34,596 nucleotides of DNA from a virus. Numbering within the stretch: position 1 is the stretch's first letter; each line of letters begins with the position of its first letter. The DNA is taken from IMG/VR virus record IMGVR_UViG_3300037235_000087, positions 1 through 34,596 of that record, one strand, 5' to 3'. A program made the translations under genes and the position numbers. The notes beneath the pieces were generated by a model that saw nothing but the letters and a program-made list of their open reading frames with translations, searched no databases and was not told the DNA's origin. Positions 22,803-29,805 of the stretch are shown in pieces.

Positions 22803-23549
22803 ATGGCACGAGCACCTAGAAAGACTGTGGCGGCTGAGGCAGAAGTAAAGTTACAGATGCCGAATATAAAGCGCTTCAACATCTGGCTGGTCGGCGACAC
22901 GCCGTTGATCTGTCATGCGTGGTCGGAAAAGGCCAGGCGCGATATGCTGGACAAACAGGTTAAGCAAATCAAAGCCGAGGGACGCGAGCAACGCAGCCCA
23001 GAGGATGACTTTCTAAATTCGCTTTATGATATGGGGAACGAGACTTACGGCTTTCCGATCACAGCGATAAAGAAGGCCATGCGTGAAAGTGCGCACTTCA
23101 ATCGGGGGATCGCCAAGGTCGACGTGTTCCCGAGCATCTGGCTAGACCACGACATCGTCCGCGTTCGGCCAGCTCTTGCTGATGCGATCTGTGATATGCC
23201 GCTCATTCGCATTGTCGCCGAAAGGCCAGAGATGCGGGAGGATATGGGCCGGATCGGCAGCGGCTTGGCAAAAAAGGCCAACTTGATCTATCGCGGCCAG
23301 TTTTTCCCGTGGGCATTGAACATCACCGGCCGGGTGAATATCAGCCGCGTACCCGAGGAAGCGATGGTCAATCTCCTGTCATGGTCTGGCATGGAGATCG
23401 GAATCGGTGAGTGGCGGACCGAGAAAAGCGGCGTTATGGGTGCGTTCCATCCGGCGAGCGAAGAGGAGGCGCAGTCGTGGGCGCGCTTCCGTTCCGGCAA
23501 TGGACCGATCCCACAAGTCAGGACACTCTATCAGGAGGCGGCAGACTAA
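22803..23549 (+). CDS. Conserved phage early protein, unknown (GIGEWR motif)
   Basis: 248 aa. Recognisable conserved stretches: NIWLVGDTPLICHAWSEKARRDMLDKQ (about residues 25-51), YGFPITAIKKAMRESAHF, PLIRI, LIYRGQFFPWALNITGRVNI and the near-terminal GMEIGIGEWRTEKSGVMGAF. Proteins with this layout are common beside annealing-protein genes, without an assigned activity. The Gly-rich end resembles RAMP-type loops, which is only an impression. AGGGAGG 5 nt before ATG 22803 decides between two adjacent ATGs. Its TAA overlaps the next ATG. Confidence 0.78.
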   Translation: MARAPRKTVAAEAEVKLQMPNIKRFNIWLVGDTPLICHAWSEKARRDMLDKQVKQIKAEGREQRSPEDDFLNSLYDMGNETYGFPITAIKKAMRESAHFNRGIAKVDVFPSIWLDHDIVRVRPALADAICDMPLIRIVAERPEMREDMGRIGSGLAKKANLIYRGQFFPWALNITGRVNISRVPEEAMVNLLSWSGMEIGIGEWRTEKSGVMGAFHPASEEEAQSWARFRSGNGPIPQVRTLYQEAAD

Positions 23550-24058
23550 TGGCAAATTATATCTTTCGCGACGTGGTGCCGTTGCGAGGCAAGAAACACC
23601 TAGACCCGCAGAAGGTCGGCGAGATTATCGCAGCGCTACCGGCCGAAGATCGCCCCGAGGCTTTATGGCGGGCTGCCAAGGAGCGCGGTCATTATCTGCA
23701 TAGTTGTTACGAATGGAATACGCAGCGTGCTGCCGAGGCGCATTGGCGCACTACGTCACTCGGGATTATTCGTTCCATTTACGTGGTGAGTGACAGTGAT
23801 CCCGACGAGGAAACGCCGGCATTCATTTCGATCACAGCTGATGCCGGGCGGCGCTTCTATGAGCCGACGGAGATTGTCGGCAGTCTGTCGTTGCAGGTTG
23901 CGTTGATGAAAGCCGCGCGGCGCGATCTTGACGCGTTTCGGAAGCGATACCGTGTGCTGGGCGAGATTTGCGGCCTCGTAGCAGCGGCGCAAAGCAAGCT
24001 CGATGAGGCGATTAAACGATCGACAGAGACAGGCCCATCAGCGGCCGACGCTGCGTGA
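23549..24058 (+). CDS. Unknown early protein, 169 aa, last of the operon
   Basis: Start ATG 23549 in TAATG overlap, preceded by AGGAGGC. Features: ERGHYLHSCYEWNTQRAAEAHWR and IIRSIYVVSDSDPDEE, ITADAGRRFYEPTEIV, then a helical C-terminal half (LQVALMKAARRDLDAFRKRYRVL) ending in a short acidic tail. The H-x-x-YEW-N block recurs in phage proteins of unknown function. Its stop lies 4 nt before the GGCNN array, so the early operon ends here, with the array possibly acting as its 3' region. Confidence 0.75.
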   Translation: MANYIFRDVVPLRGKKHLDPQKVGEIIAALPAEDRPEALWRAAKERGHYLHSCYEWNTQRAAEAHWRTTSLGIIRSIYVVSDSDPDEETPAFISITADAGRRFYEPTEIVGSLSLQVALMKAARRDLDAFRKRYRVLGEICGLVAAAQSKLDEAIKRSTETGPSAADAA

Positions 24059-24061
24059 ATT

Positions 24062-24870
24062 GGCATGGCAAGGCTGGCGTGGCAAGGCTGGGCAAGGCAC
24101 GTCTGGGCAAGGCGTGTCACGTTGCGGCAAGGCAAGGCTGGCGAGGCCGCGCAGGGCAGGGCTCGGTTAGGCTCGGTTCGGCACAGCACGGCGCGGCATG
24201 GCGCGGCTGGCGAGGCGGGGCAGGGCAGGGCATGGCGCGGCAAGGCTGGGCGAGGCTGGCGGGGTACGGCACGGCGCGGCACGGCCAGGTCTGGCAAGGC
24301 GCGGCTCGGCTGGCGAGGCGGGGCTGGGCTTGGCCGGTCCCGGAGTGGCGCGGCATGGCCGGGCAAGGCGAGGCTGGCATGGCACGGCGTGGCCGGGCCA
24401 GGCGTGGCTTAGCTAGGTCGGGCATGGCCGGCGGGGCTGGCAAGTCGCGGCTCGTCAAGTCGCGGCTAGGCTCGGCACGGCATGGCAAGGCAAGGCTGGC
24501 GCGGCCCGGCAGGGCTAGGCGTGGCGAGGCAGGGCCAGGCGTAGCTCGGCATGGCTGGCACGGTCCGGCAGGGCAGCGCAGGTTCCGGCCCGGCGCGTCT
24601 GGGCATGGCGTGGTTCGTTTCGGCAAGGCAAGGCTGGCCACGCTGGGTGGGGTTCGGCTCGGCAGGGCTTGGCGGGGCATGGCATGGCTGGCGGGGCTGG
24701 GCGGTGCCGGGCAGTGCGCGGCGCGGCTCGGAGTGGCCGGGCTAGGCTCGGCATGGCGAGGCTGGCGCGGCTTGGCGTGGCTTGGCTTGGCAGGGCACTG
24801 CACGGCCGGGCCGGGCGGGGCCAGGCGGGGCAAGGCCGGCGCGGCGCGGCAGGGCAAGGCGCGGCTAGTC
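24062..24870. repeat. Degenerate pentanucleotide array (GGCNN)n, about 160 units
   Basis: Nearly every fifth base on the plus strand starts GGC; the two following positions vary (AA, TG, GC, AC, AT, CA and others). Interruptions are occasional 4-nt units GGCY, which shift the phase, and single changes such as GTC, GGT, GGA. The tract starts 4 nt after a stop codon and ends about 70 nt before the excisionase-like gene. Both strands stay open for hundreds of codons (for example 24055-24939 plus, 24117-24872 minus) because the 5-nt period lacks stops, so I do not call it protein coding. Strand bias is extreme, G on plus and C on minus. Function unknown. Confidence 0.9.
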
Positions 24871-24941
24871 ATGGTGTGCAGGTCTGGGCGGGGCGCGGCC
24901 GGCTTGGCCGCTGCCCTGGTACTCGCGGTGCACCGCTAGCT

Positions 24942-25289
24942 ATGGCCCGCGTTCCCCTTGGCGAGCTTCCGTCATGGCCGCGCCATCTCTCCCGCGTCGA
25001 AGCCGCGCGGTATCTGGGCGTTAGCGATGATGTCTTCGACCAAGAGGTCCGCGCCGGTCTCTGGCCGAAGCCGCTTCGCCGGGGCGCGCGCGGGGGGCGT
25101 GGAACGTGGGACCGAATTGCGCTAGATAGAGCCGCTGATCGCGCTTCCGGACTAGAGGGAGTGTCGGGACCGGCGGCAACCGGGTCCGATTATTCCGTGG
25201 AGGCAGCGACAGCGGAAGCAATGGAGATGTTACGTCATGTCACGTCCAATCGGAACCGGACTCAAGGTAGTCCGCGCAAAGCTCGCTGA
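24942..25289 (+). CDS. Excisionase-like HTH protein
   Basis: 115 aa. Residues 15-66 (HLSRVEAARYLGVSDDVFDQEVRAGLWPKPLRRG then TWDRIALDRAADRAS) are the MerR/AlpA-type winged helix that precedes integrase genes in many alphaproteobacterial phages. It is the probable recombination directionality factor. The C-terminal third is linker-like. Its 3' end overlaps the integrase start by 53 nt. ATG 24942 follows the GGCNN array; earlier in-frame starts lie inside the array and are rejected. Confidence 0.75.
   Translation: MARVPLGELPSWPRHLSRVEAARYLGVSDDVFDQEVRAGLWPKPLRRGARGGRGTWDRIALDRAADRASGLEGVSGPAATGSDYSVEAATAEAMEMLRHVTSNRNRTQGSPRKAR
25168..25187. repeat. GACCGGCGGCAACCGG hairpin, copy 1
   Basis: Sixteen-base core identical to 26335-26350, with flanks allowing a stem of GGACCGG/CCGGgTCC. 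Lies in the excisionase-like gene before the integrase start. Confidence 0.5.
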
Positions 25290-26322
25290 CGGTTCGATCC
25301 GCGAGTACTACTTCGATCGTAAGACCGGCAAGGCACTCGGTAGCGACCGAGCGGTTGCCGAGACGGCAATCGAGGCGCGGCTCGCCGCCGAAGCGACGCT
25401 GCCCTCTAGCGCGTTCACGACGCTGGGCGAGCTTATCGACCGGTATAAGCGGTCCGGAGATTTCACGGAGCGCGCGCCCGGCACGCGGACTATTTATGGG
25501 CAGTATCTCGGTCAGTTGCGCGAGCAGTTTCCCAATGTGCCGGCGCGCGGTATCAACAAGGAATGGGTCGAGCTGCTCAAGACTTCGATGCAAGATACGC
25601 CGGCGAAATGCAACCAGACCCTCGCGGTATTGCGGCTCGTGCTCCGGCAAGTCGTGCCGGGATTGTTGCCGGTCAATCCGGTTAGCTTGGTTCGCAAGGC
25701 GAAAGAGACCCCGCGCACAATGCTTTGGACGCCGAAGCAGATCGAGACGTTCCTCGCAAGTGCGGAGAGTCCGGCGCTGCGGCTCGCGATGGCGTTGATG
25801 ATCTATACCGCGCAACGGGTAAGCGACGTACTCGAAATGACGATCGGCCGCGTCAGCGAGCGCGATGGTCGTCTCTTTATCGCGCTGCGTCAGAATAAGA
25901 CCAGCGAGCTAATCGACGCACCGGTGCATCGGACGTTGCTGGAACCGCTCTTGCGCGCGCGGCTCGCCGAGAAAACGAATAACGTTCTACTGGTGCCAAG
26001 CCCAACCGGCCGGCAATGGCTACGGCGCAATTTTAGCCGCAAGTGGGACGCGGCGCGCTGCAAGGCAAAATTGCCCGATCTCCAGCGGCGCGATCTTCGC
26101 CGGACCGCCGTCGTCTTGATGTCGGAAGCCGGTCTGGCCGATGGGCAGATCACGGCGATCACCGGCCACCGGATCGAGACGACGGTCTCGATCTTGAACG
26201 TCTATCGGCCGCGCAACGCGGCGGTCGCTCTAAGCGGCATGGAAGCCTGGGAGCGCGCGCCGGTAAGCTCGCTCAGCAACGTTGTCACGCTCGCCGCCGA
26301 GCGCGGCCGGCGACGCCGGTAA
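25237..26322 (+). CDS. int: Tyrosine recombinase integrase
   Basis: 361 aa. N-terminal arm-binding region (1-60), SAM-like core-binding domain (61-150), catalytic domain (160-330). Catalytic residues by motif: Arg194 in TAQRVSDVL, Lys221 in RQNKT, box II RRDLRRTAV with Arg288 (the usual His is Arg285), His311 in TGHRIETT, nucleophile Tyr323 in LNVYRPRN. It should integrate the phage at attP/attB in a tRNA-Lys gene, the matching 3' half lying 236 nt downstream. ATG 25237 is within the excisionase-like gene. A Ser/Arg-rich tail ends the protein. Confidence 0.95.
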   Translation: MSRPIGTGLKVVRAKLADGSIREYYFDRKTGKALGSDRAVAETAIEARLAAEATLPSSAFTTLGELIDRYKRSGDFTERAPGTRTIYGQYLGQLREQFPNVPARGINKEWVELLKTSMQDTPAKCNQTLAVLRLVLRQVVPGLLPVNPVSLVRKAKETPRTMLWTPKQIETFLASAESPALRLAMALMIYTAQRVSDVLEMTIGRVSERDGRLFIALRQNKTSELIDAPVHRTLLEPLLRARLAEKTNNVLLVPSPTGRQWLRRNFSRKWDAARCKAKLPDLQRRDLRRTAVVLMSEAGLADGQITAITGHRIETTVSILNVYRPRNAAVALSGMEAWERAPVSSLSNVVTLAAERGRRRR

Positions 26323-26330
26323 AACGGAAA

Positions 26331-26356
26331 GCGGGACCGGCGGCAACCGGTCCCGC
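26331..26356 (+). terminator. Strong hairpin after integrase, copy 2 of GACCGG repeat
   Basis: Perfect 10-bp stem GCGGGACCGG, loop CGGCAA, CCGGTCCCGC, beginning 8 nt after the integrase stop. No T run, so termination would need Rho or the second hairpin. Confidence 0.55.
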
Positions 26357-26364
26357 TCCTGGCT

Positions 26365-26382
26365 GACCGGCTGCAACCGGTC
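26365..26382. repeat. GACCGGCTGCAACCGGTC hairpin, copy 3
   Basis: Six-bp stem with a 6-nt loop; differs from copy 2 by one loop base. Confidence 0.5.
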
Positions 26383-26471
26383 CGCCGCTTCCGCGATAGC
26401 GCGGTGGAGATGATCCGCGCGTCGCGAAACCTAGCTCGATCTTGCCAAGCTCCCCGGCTTGCCGGAAAGCG

Positions 26472-26508
26472 TTTTCCGAGTTTTGGAAAATACTGGAAAA
26501 CGGGAAAA
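26472..26508. promoter_or_regulatory. Left attP arm sites
   Basis: TTTTCC (26472), TGGAAAA (26484), TGGAAAA (26494) and GGGAAAA (26502) with 8-10 bp spacing. Candidate integrase arm-type sites. Confidence 0.55.
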
Positions 26509-26557
26509 CGATCGTTGCGTCTTTGGTTTCCTTAGTTGTTGTTTTCTTTGGTCTATT

Positions 26558-26602
26558 TGGTGAGCCCGGTGGGGATCGAACCCACGGCCCCAAGATTAAA
26601 AG
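26558..26602 (-). other. attP: attP core: 3' half of a tRNA-Lys(UUU) gene
   Basis: On the minus strand: anticodon loop CTTTTAA, stem TCTTG, variable GGGCC, T-arm GTGGG TTCGATC CCCAC, acceptor CGGGCTC, ACCA. This is 45 nt with correct tRNA geometry. The bases before the loop do not pair with TCTTG and no D-arm follows, so it is only a half gene that would restore the host tRNA on integration. No second copy is in the window. Confidence 0.85.
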
Positions 26603-26633
26603 TTTAGAGGTTTCCCAATGATTTCAACGGCCA

Positions 26634-26693
26634 TTTTCCATAATTAGACCGATCTTTTCCGCTACGGACCCCCTCCGTTCCGCCGCGTTTTCC
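26634..26693. promoter_or_regulatory. Right attP arm sites
   Basis: TTTTCCA (26634), TTTTCCG (26655) and TTTTCCA (26688), the reverse orientation of the left arms, as expected around a phage attachment core. Confidence 0.5.
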
Positions 26694-26824
26694 AGCCGAT
26701 CCGGCGCGCCGGCAAGAGCCGATCTCCGGACCGTGATCGACGGTCACGCGTTATTAACGCTCCTATACCGCCGTGCGGCAATCGCGCGCTGGCTCGCTCG
26801 CCGGCTTCACCCTAGTCCGCTAGA

Positions 26825-26839
26825 TTGCCGAGAGGGCAA
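26825..26839. promoter_or_regulatory. Operator upstream of second early operon
   Basis: TTGCC-GAGAG-GGCAA, symmetry extending to GATTGCC/GGCAATC. It is 30 nt before the 57-residue gene. No convincing -10 seen. Confidence 0.65.
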
Positions 26840-26868
26840 TCAGGCCCCCGGCGAAGCGGAGAACTTTC

Positions 26869-27042
26869 ATGACCTATCCGATCGACCGCCGCGCGCGGCT
26901 TGCAACGCCGCTGGCGACGTTCGTCGACCCAGCCGTCCCGGCGCCGGTGCTCCGGCTTCCGGTTATCTCGCACGCCGAAGTGCTGCGCATTCTCGCCGAC
27001 AAACCGAGTTTGCCCAAAGGGCAAACCGCGTCTAACGTCTGA
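26869..27042 (+). CDS. 57-residue protein at start of second early operon
   Basis: ATG 26869 with GGAGAAC upstream. Reads MTYPIDRRARLATPL, a Pro/Ala/Val stretch, HAEVLRILADKPSLPKGQ to TGA. No family recognised. Its last codons (PSLPKGQT) are formed by the operator/promoter at 27010, so transcription start control of the next gene lies within this gene. Placement between two operators supports an early or immunity-linked role, but coding is not certain. Confidence 0.5.
   Translation: MTYPIDRRARLATPLATFVDPAVPAPVLRLPVISHAEVLRILADKPSLPKGQTASNV
27010..27038 (+). promoter_or_regulatory. Rightward promoter with operator over the -35
   Basis: -35 TTGCCC (27010-27015), 17-nt spacer, -10 TAACGT (27033-27038). 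Operator TTGCC-CAAAG-GGCAA at 27010-27024, extending to a 19-bp palindrome GTTTGCC...GGCAAAC. Same geometry as the promoter at 19097. Serves the gene at 27069. Confidence 0.75.
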
Positions 27043-27068
27043 ACGTCGACAGGAAGGGAATCCGACAA

Positions 27069-27377
27069 ATGTGGATCAAGAATGACATGGTCGAGGCGGT
27101 CAACGAAAAGTGCCGCATCTTCTATATTGATGCGACAATGACGCAGCGGTGGAACGCGCATCGCCGAGCGGACGAGCCGCGACTGATGTCCGGCTGGTGC
27201 TGGGAAGCGAAAGCGGCGGGCGGTGGACACCGGACCGGGATCAAGACGGTTACCGCCGCATACATCGATGCTTGGTATGCGCTCGTCCATCGCCAGGAGC
27301 CACCGCGTATCGGCCGCTCGGCCGGCCGGCTGCGCGTCGTCGCGGATAACCGCAAGGCAGAGGCGGCAGTGGCATGA
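27069..27377 (+). CDS. Unknown early protein, 102 aa
   Basis: AGGAAGGG 10 nt before ATG 27069. Sequence MWIKNDMVEAVNEKCRIFYIDATM, then RLMSGWCWEAKAAGGGHRTGIKTVTAAYIDAWYALVHRQ suggests a small alpha/beta domain with a Trp/aromatic core. Not recognised. Its TGA overlaps the next ATG. Confidence 0.72.
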   Translation: MWIKNDMVEAVNEKCRIFYIDATMTQRWNAHRRADEPRLMSGWCWEAKAAGGGHRTGIKTVTAAYIDAWYALVHRQEPPRIGRSAGRLRVVADNRKAEAAVA

Positions 27378-27874
27378 CCCAGGGCATCAGAGGATCGCAA
27401 AAGGCGACGCCGTTGCAGATCGCGCGCAATGGACACATCGCCATATTGCTCCGCCGGCAGCTTGATGAGCGACAGTGGTCGGTCCCGGACCTTCACGAAC
27501 GGATCGGCCTTAAGCGTAGTTCGGCGACGGTTTATCACTGGCTCGCCTGCGCGGGTGCGCCCGGTCCGAAATACGCTCGCAAGCTCGCCAAGCTGCTGGG
27601 CGTACCCGAGGCGGAATTCGTCCCCAAGAAACTCGGTCAGGAACAATTGCCGGCCGTGCTCGCCGCGCCCGGCTATCCGACCGTCGGGCCGAGCAAGCCT
27701 GCCGTGCGCTCGCCGCCGCCGTCCGGCGACGTCCTGTCGTTCCACGTCGATAGCGATGGCATGGCACGGCTGCGGCTCGACGTGCGGTTGCCGCTCGCTA
27801 CGGCGGCGCCGCTGCTGCGCGTTCTTTTGGACGCGGGTGTCGTCATGACGCGGGAGCCGACCGATGGCGAATGA
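27374..27874 (+). CDS. HTH DNA-binding protein of second early operon
   Basis: 166 aa. Residues 21-83 (HIAILLRRQLDERQWSVPDLHERIGLKRSSATVYHWLACAGAPGPKYARKLAKLLGV) form an XRE-like helix-turn-helix with a one-residue-longer recognition turn. A Pro-rich linker follows, then a small domain (VDSDGMARLRLDVRLPLATAAPLLRVLLDAG) of unknown fold. ATG overlaps the upstream stop. Probable transcription regulator, third HTH protein in the phage beside the repressor and Cro-like gene. Confidence 0.75.
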   Translation: MTQGIRGSQKATPLQIARNGHIAILLRRQLDERQWSVPDLHERIGLKRSSATVYHWLACAGAPGPKYARKLAKLLGVPEAEFVPKKLGQEQLPAVLAAPGYPTVGPSKPAVRSPPPSGDVLSFHVDSDGMARLRLDVRLPLATAAPLLRVLLDAGVVMTREPTDGE

Positions 27875-28127
27875 ATGGCATCCTCGCAAGGGCCAGAAGA
27901 TCGAGCGGCTATACGCTTGGGTCGCTGAGGAAGCGGACGGCGGCGAGGGACTGTGCTCGATGCCGCTCGGCGACTTGACGATGCCGATGATCGGCGCCGA
28001 CCGCGAGCGTATCGAGAGTATGCGCGAATATGCCCAGCGCATCGCTAGCATACTCGGCATACCTGTCCGGCTGATCGAATTTTCGACCCGCACGGTGCTG
28101 GAGGACAGCCCCGATGCTCGTCGATGA
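27864..28127 (+). CDS. Unknown early protein, 87 aa
   Basis: Overlaps the HTH gene by 11 nt and the next gene by 14 nt. Sequence WHPRKGQKIERLYAWVAEEADGGEGLC, MPMIGADRERIESMREYAQRIASILGIPVRLIEFS: the ending is an alpha/beta pattern of small phage proteins. The DRERIESMREYAQRIA helix is strongly charged. No family recognised. Confidence 0.72.
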   Translation: MANEWHPRKGQKIERLYAWVAEEADGGEGLCSMPLGDLTMPMIGADRERIESMREYAQRIASILGIPVRLIEFSTRTVLEDSPDARR

Positions 28128-29118
28128 CCTGATAGCGAATGCCGGAACGGCGAACGATCGATCGTTCGGCGGCGCGTTCACCGAGCTAGCGAAGTCGCTG
28201 CGGATCGCGCAACGGTTCGATCTGTCGCCGGACGTTATGCGGTCCGCGTTTACGGTCGCGCATTCGCCGATCGGCGGGCAGCTTCGCGCCCTGCCGCTAA
28301 CCAAGCTGCCCTTTCGGCTTTGTTGGTTCGAGTGGCCGGGGGGCTTCGCTGGCGATCCGTCGACGCGGACCGATTGCCACGCTCCGGTGCCCAAGCGGCT
28401 CGGCTGTCTGATCGAGACCGATGCCAGCCTGCAACGCGGCGCGATGATCTATGCGTGGCTACATGCGGAGGACAGTCGTGGCGAGCAGGGTGCGAATATT
28501 TGTCCCCTCGCCGTGACGTTCGATTGGCGGTCCGAGCCGGCGCCGTTGCCGGACCTAACCCATGCCGATCGATGGGGCGTGGGCATGCCCGATCAATGGT
28601 GGCGCGAGCAGGCGGAATTGTTTCCGCGCTTGCGTGGCGCGGCGCCCGGCGACGTCATGGACGATCACCGACGCTTCGGAATGGTTATCAATCCGATGAT
28701 GAAGCGGTTCATGGACTTCGCCGAGGCGAACAGCGGGGCCGGTTATACCGCGCTACTCAATGCGGCGACGCTGGATATCAAAGGCGAGCCGGTGCTCCTG
28801 CGGGCGGCGCTTATGCTGATGAATAGCCGCAATCTCGCGCGGCATGAAAACCGCCCTGCTCCGCCACGTCTGAACGCTGCTAGAGCCCGGCGCGGCAAGC
28901 CGCCGCTATTGGACTATACCCACGTGCATATCCGGTTGACGCGCGCTCTAGGCCGGCGCGCGGGCATGGCCGCTGATCCGCGCGCGCCGAGCCGGCTGCA
29001 TCTCGTCCGGGGGCACTTCAAAATTAGGGCCTCGGGCGTGTACTGGTGGGCGCCGCATGCCAGGGGTCACGCGACGCAAGGCGAGGTCCGCCGCCAGCAG
29101 CATACGGTGGCGCTATGA
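28114..29118 (+). CDS. Conserved phage protein with C-terminal RGH-WW-PH-RG motif, unknown
   Basis: 334 aa. Middle part (LPFRLCWFEWPGG, RLGCLIETDASLQRGAMIYAW) and C-terminal part (LNAARARRGKPPLLDYTHVHI then LHLVRGHFKIRASGVYWWAPHARGHA) are known as a conserved unit in many phage proteins. The RGHFK...WW-x-PH-x-RG pattern suggests a shared binding or catalytic centre of His and Arg, but no function is established. ATG 28114 overlaps the preceding gene, and its TGA overlaps the next ATG. Confidence 0.8.
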   Translation: MLVDDLIANAGTANDRSFGGAFTELAKSLRIAQRFDLSPDVMRSAFTVAHSPIGGQLRALPLTKLPFRLCWFEWPGGFAGDPSTRTDCHAPVPKRLGCLIETDASLQRGAMIYAWLHAEDSRGEQGANICPLAVTFDWRSEPAPLPDLTHADRWGVGMPDQWWREQAELFPRLRGAAPGDVMDDHRRFGMVINPMMKRFMDFAEANSGAGYTALLNAATLDIKGEPVLLRAALMLMNSRNLARHENRPAPPRLNAARARRGKPPLLDYTHVHIRLTRALGRRAGMAADPRAPSRLHLVRGHFKIRASGVYWWAPHARGHATQGEVRRQQHTVAL

Positions 29119-29399
29119 GCGCTAATCCGATCAAGGTTCCGAACCGCGACTACATGGCGCGGCTGCACTGGCGGCTGCGCGAGCGTCTCCCGATGTGGGT
29201 CGTCTATGCACCGGTGACGCGCGAGTATCCCGGCAAGTGGGTCGCGCGGATGCACGTTACGTTGCCGGAACCGAAGCCGACCCGGTTCGTGCTTGTCGAC
29301 GCTTCGCTTGCGGACCTGCGACGGCTGCTGCCGCTGGGCTTAACGCGGTTCGATCGCGATCCGGCGGACGTGCCCGAGATCGAGGAAGTCTGGCTATGA
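29115..29399 (+). CDS. Unknown early protein, 94 aa
   Basis: ATG 29115 overlaps the upstream stop; a longer in-frame version starts inside the previous gene and is rejected. Beta-rich: MWVVYAPVTREYPGKWVARMHVTLPEPKPTRFVLVDASLADLRRLLP, ending acidic (DVPEIEEVWL). Similar small proteins occur in phage early operons. Not recognised further. Confidence 0.72.
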   Translation: MSANPIKVPNRDYMARLHWRLRERLPMWVVYAPVTREYPGKWVARMHVTLPEPKPTRFVLVDASLADLRRLLPLGLTRFDRDPADVPEIEEVWL

Positions 29400-29428
29400 G
29401 GCGACCGCAACCGCAACTAGGAGGCAAG

Positions 29429-29614
29429 ATGAGCAAGCTCACCAAGGACCAAGCGAAGGCGGAATACCGCGTCCTGATCGGCCGTTACGGATTGCAATGG
29501 ACGCCAGCGCGCGTGCCCGATCGTAGCGCCTGGGACCGGCTGGCCGAGATCAATACCGTGCTCGACGAGCAGGATCGCCGCGAGGCGCTCGGCTGGCCGA
29601 GGACGCGGCCATGA
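29429..29614 (+). CDS. Small protein, 61 aa
   Basis: AGGAGG 5 nt before ATG 29429 decides the start; an ATG at 29396, which overlaps the previous stop, would add 11 residues. Helical: SKLTKDQAKAEYRVLIGRYGLQ then DRSAWDRLAEINTVLDEQDRREALG. Its stop overlaps the next ATG. No function known. Confidence 0.7.
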   Translation: MSKLTKDQAKAEYRVLIGRYGLQWTPARVPDRSAWDRLAEINTVLDEQDRREALGWPRTRP

Positions 29615-29805
29615 GCGATGACCCCCGGCTCGATCAATTCACCCTCGCTCACGTCGCAGCCTATCTGGACGCGCGAGCCGAGGCCGAGCGTCTAATGCGC
29701 GATCTCGCGCGGCGCGAGGGCAAGCCGGATATTGCGCAGGCGCATGGCGACCGGGCGGCGGCCTTGACCGAAGCCGCTGCCGCAATTTGGGAGATCAATC
29801 GATGA
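29611..29805 (+). CDS. Small helical protein, 64 aa
   Basis: ATGA overlap on both sides. One long helical stretch (FTLAHVAAYLDARAEAERLMRDLARREGKPDIAQAHGDRAAALTEAAAAIWEINR), probable coiled coil. Not recognised. Confidence 0.7.
   Translation: MSDDPRLDQFTLAHVAAYLDARAEAERLMRDLARREGKPDIAQAHGDRAAALTEAAAAIWEINR

Larger units (their letters stand above)
26323..26868. other. attP region, gene free
   Basis: About 550 nt without a credible gene. It contains two repeat hairpins, left arm sites, the tRNA-Lys-like core, right arm sites and operator 26825. It is clearly more AT-rich between 26470 and 26660 than its surroundings. Confidence 0.75.

Noticed and set aside
24062-24870. CRISPR array
   Set aside because: No repeat-spacer organisation; the unit is 5 nt and no cas genes are present.
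24055-24939. 294-codon plus-strand and 251-codon minus-strand frames in the GGCNN tract
   Set aside because: A 5-nt period free of stop trinucleotides keeps several frames open on both strands; 4-nt units would shift any one frame's pattern. No ribosome site or domain seen.
26558-26602. Complete tRNA gene
   Set aside because: Only the 3' half from the anticodon loop fits; the 5' strand of the anticodon stem, D-arm and 5' acceptor strand are missing.
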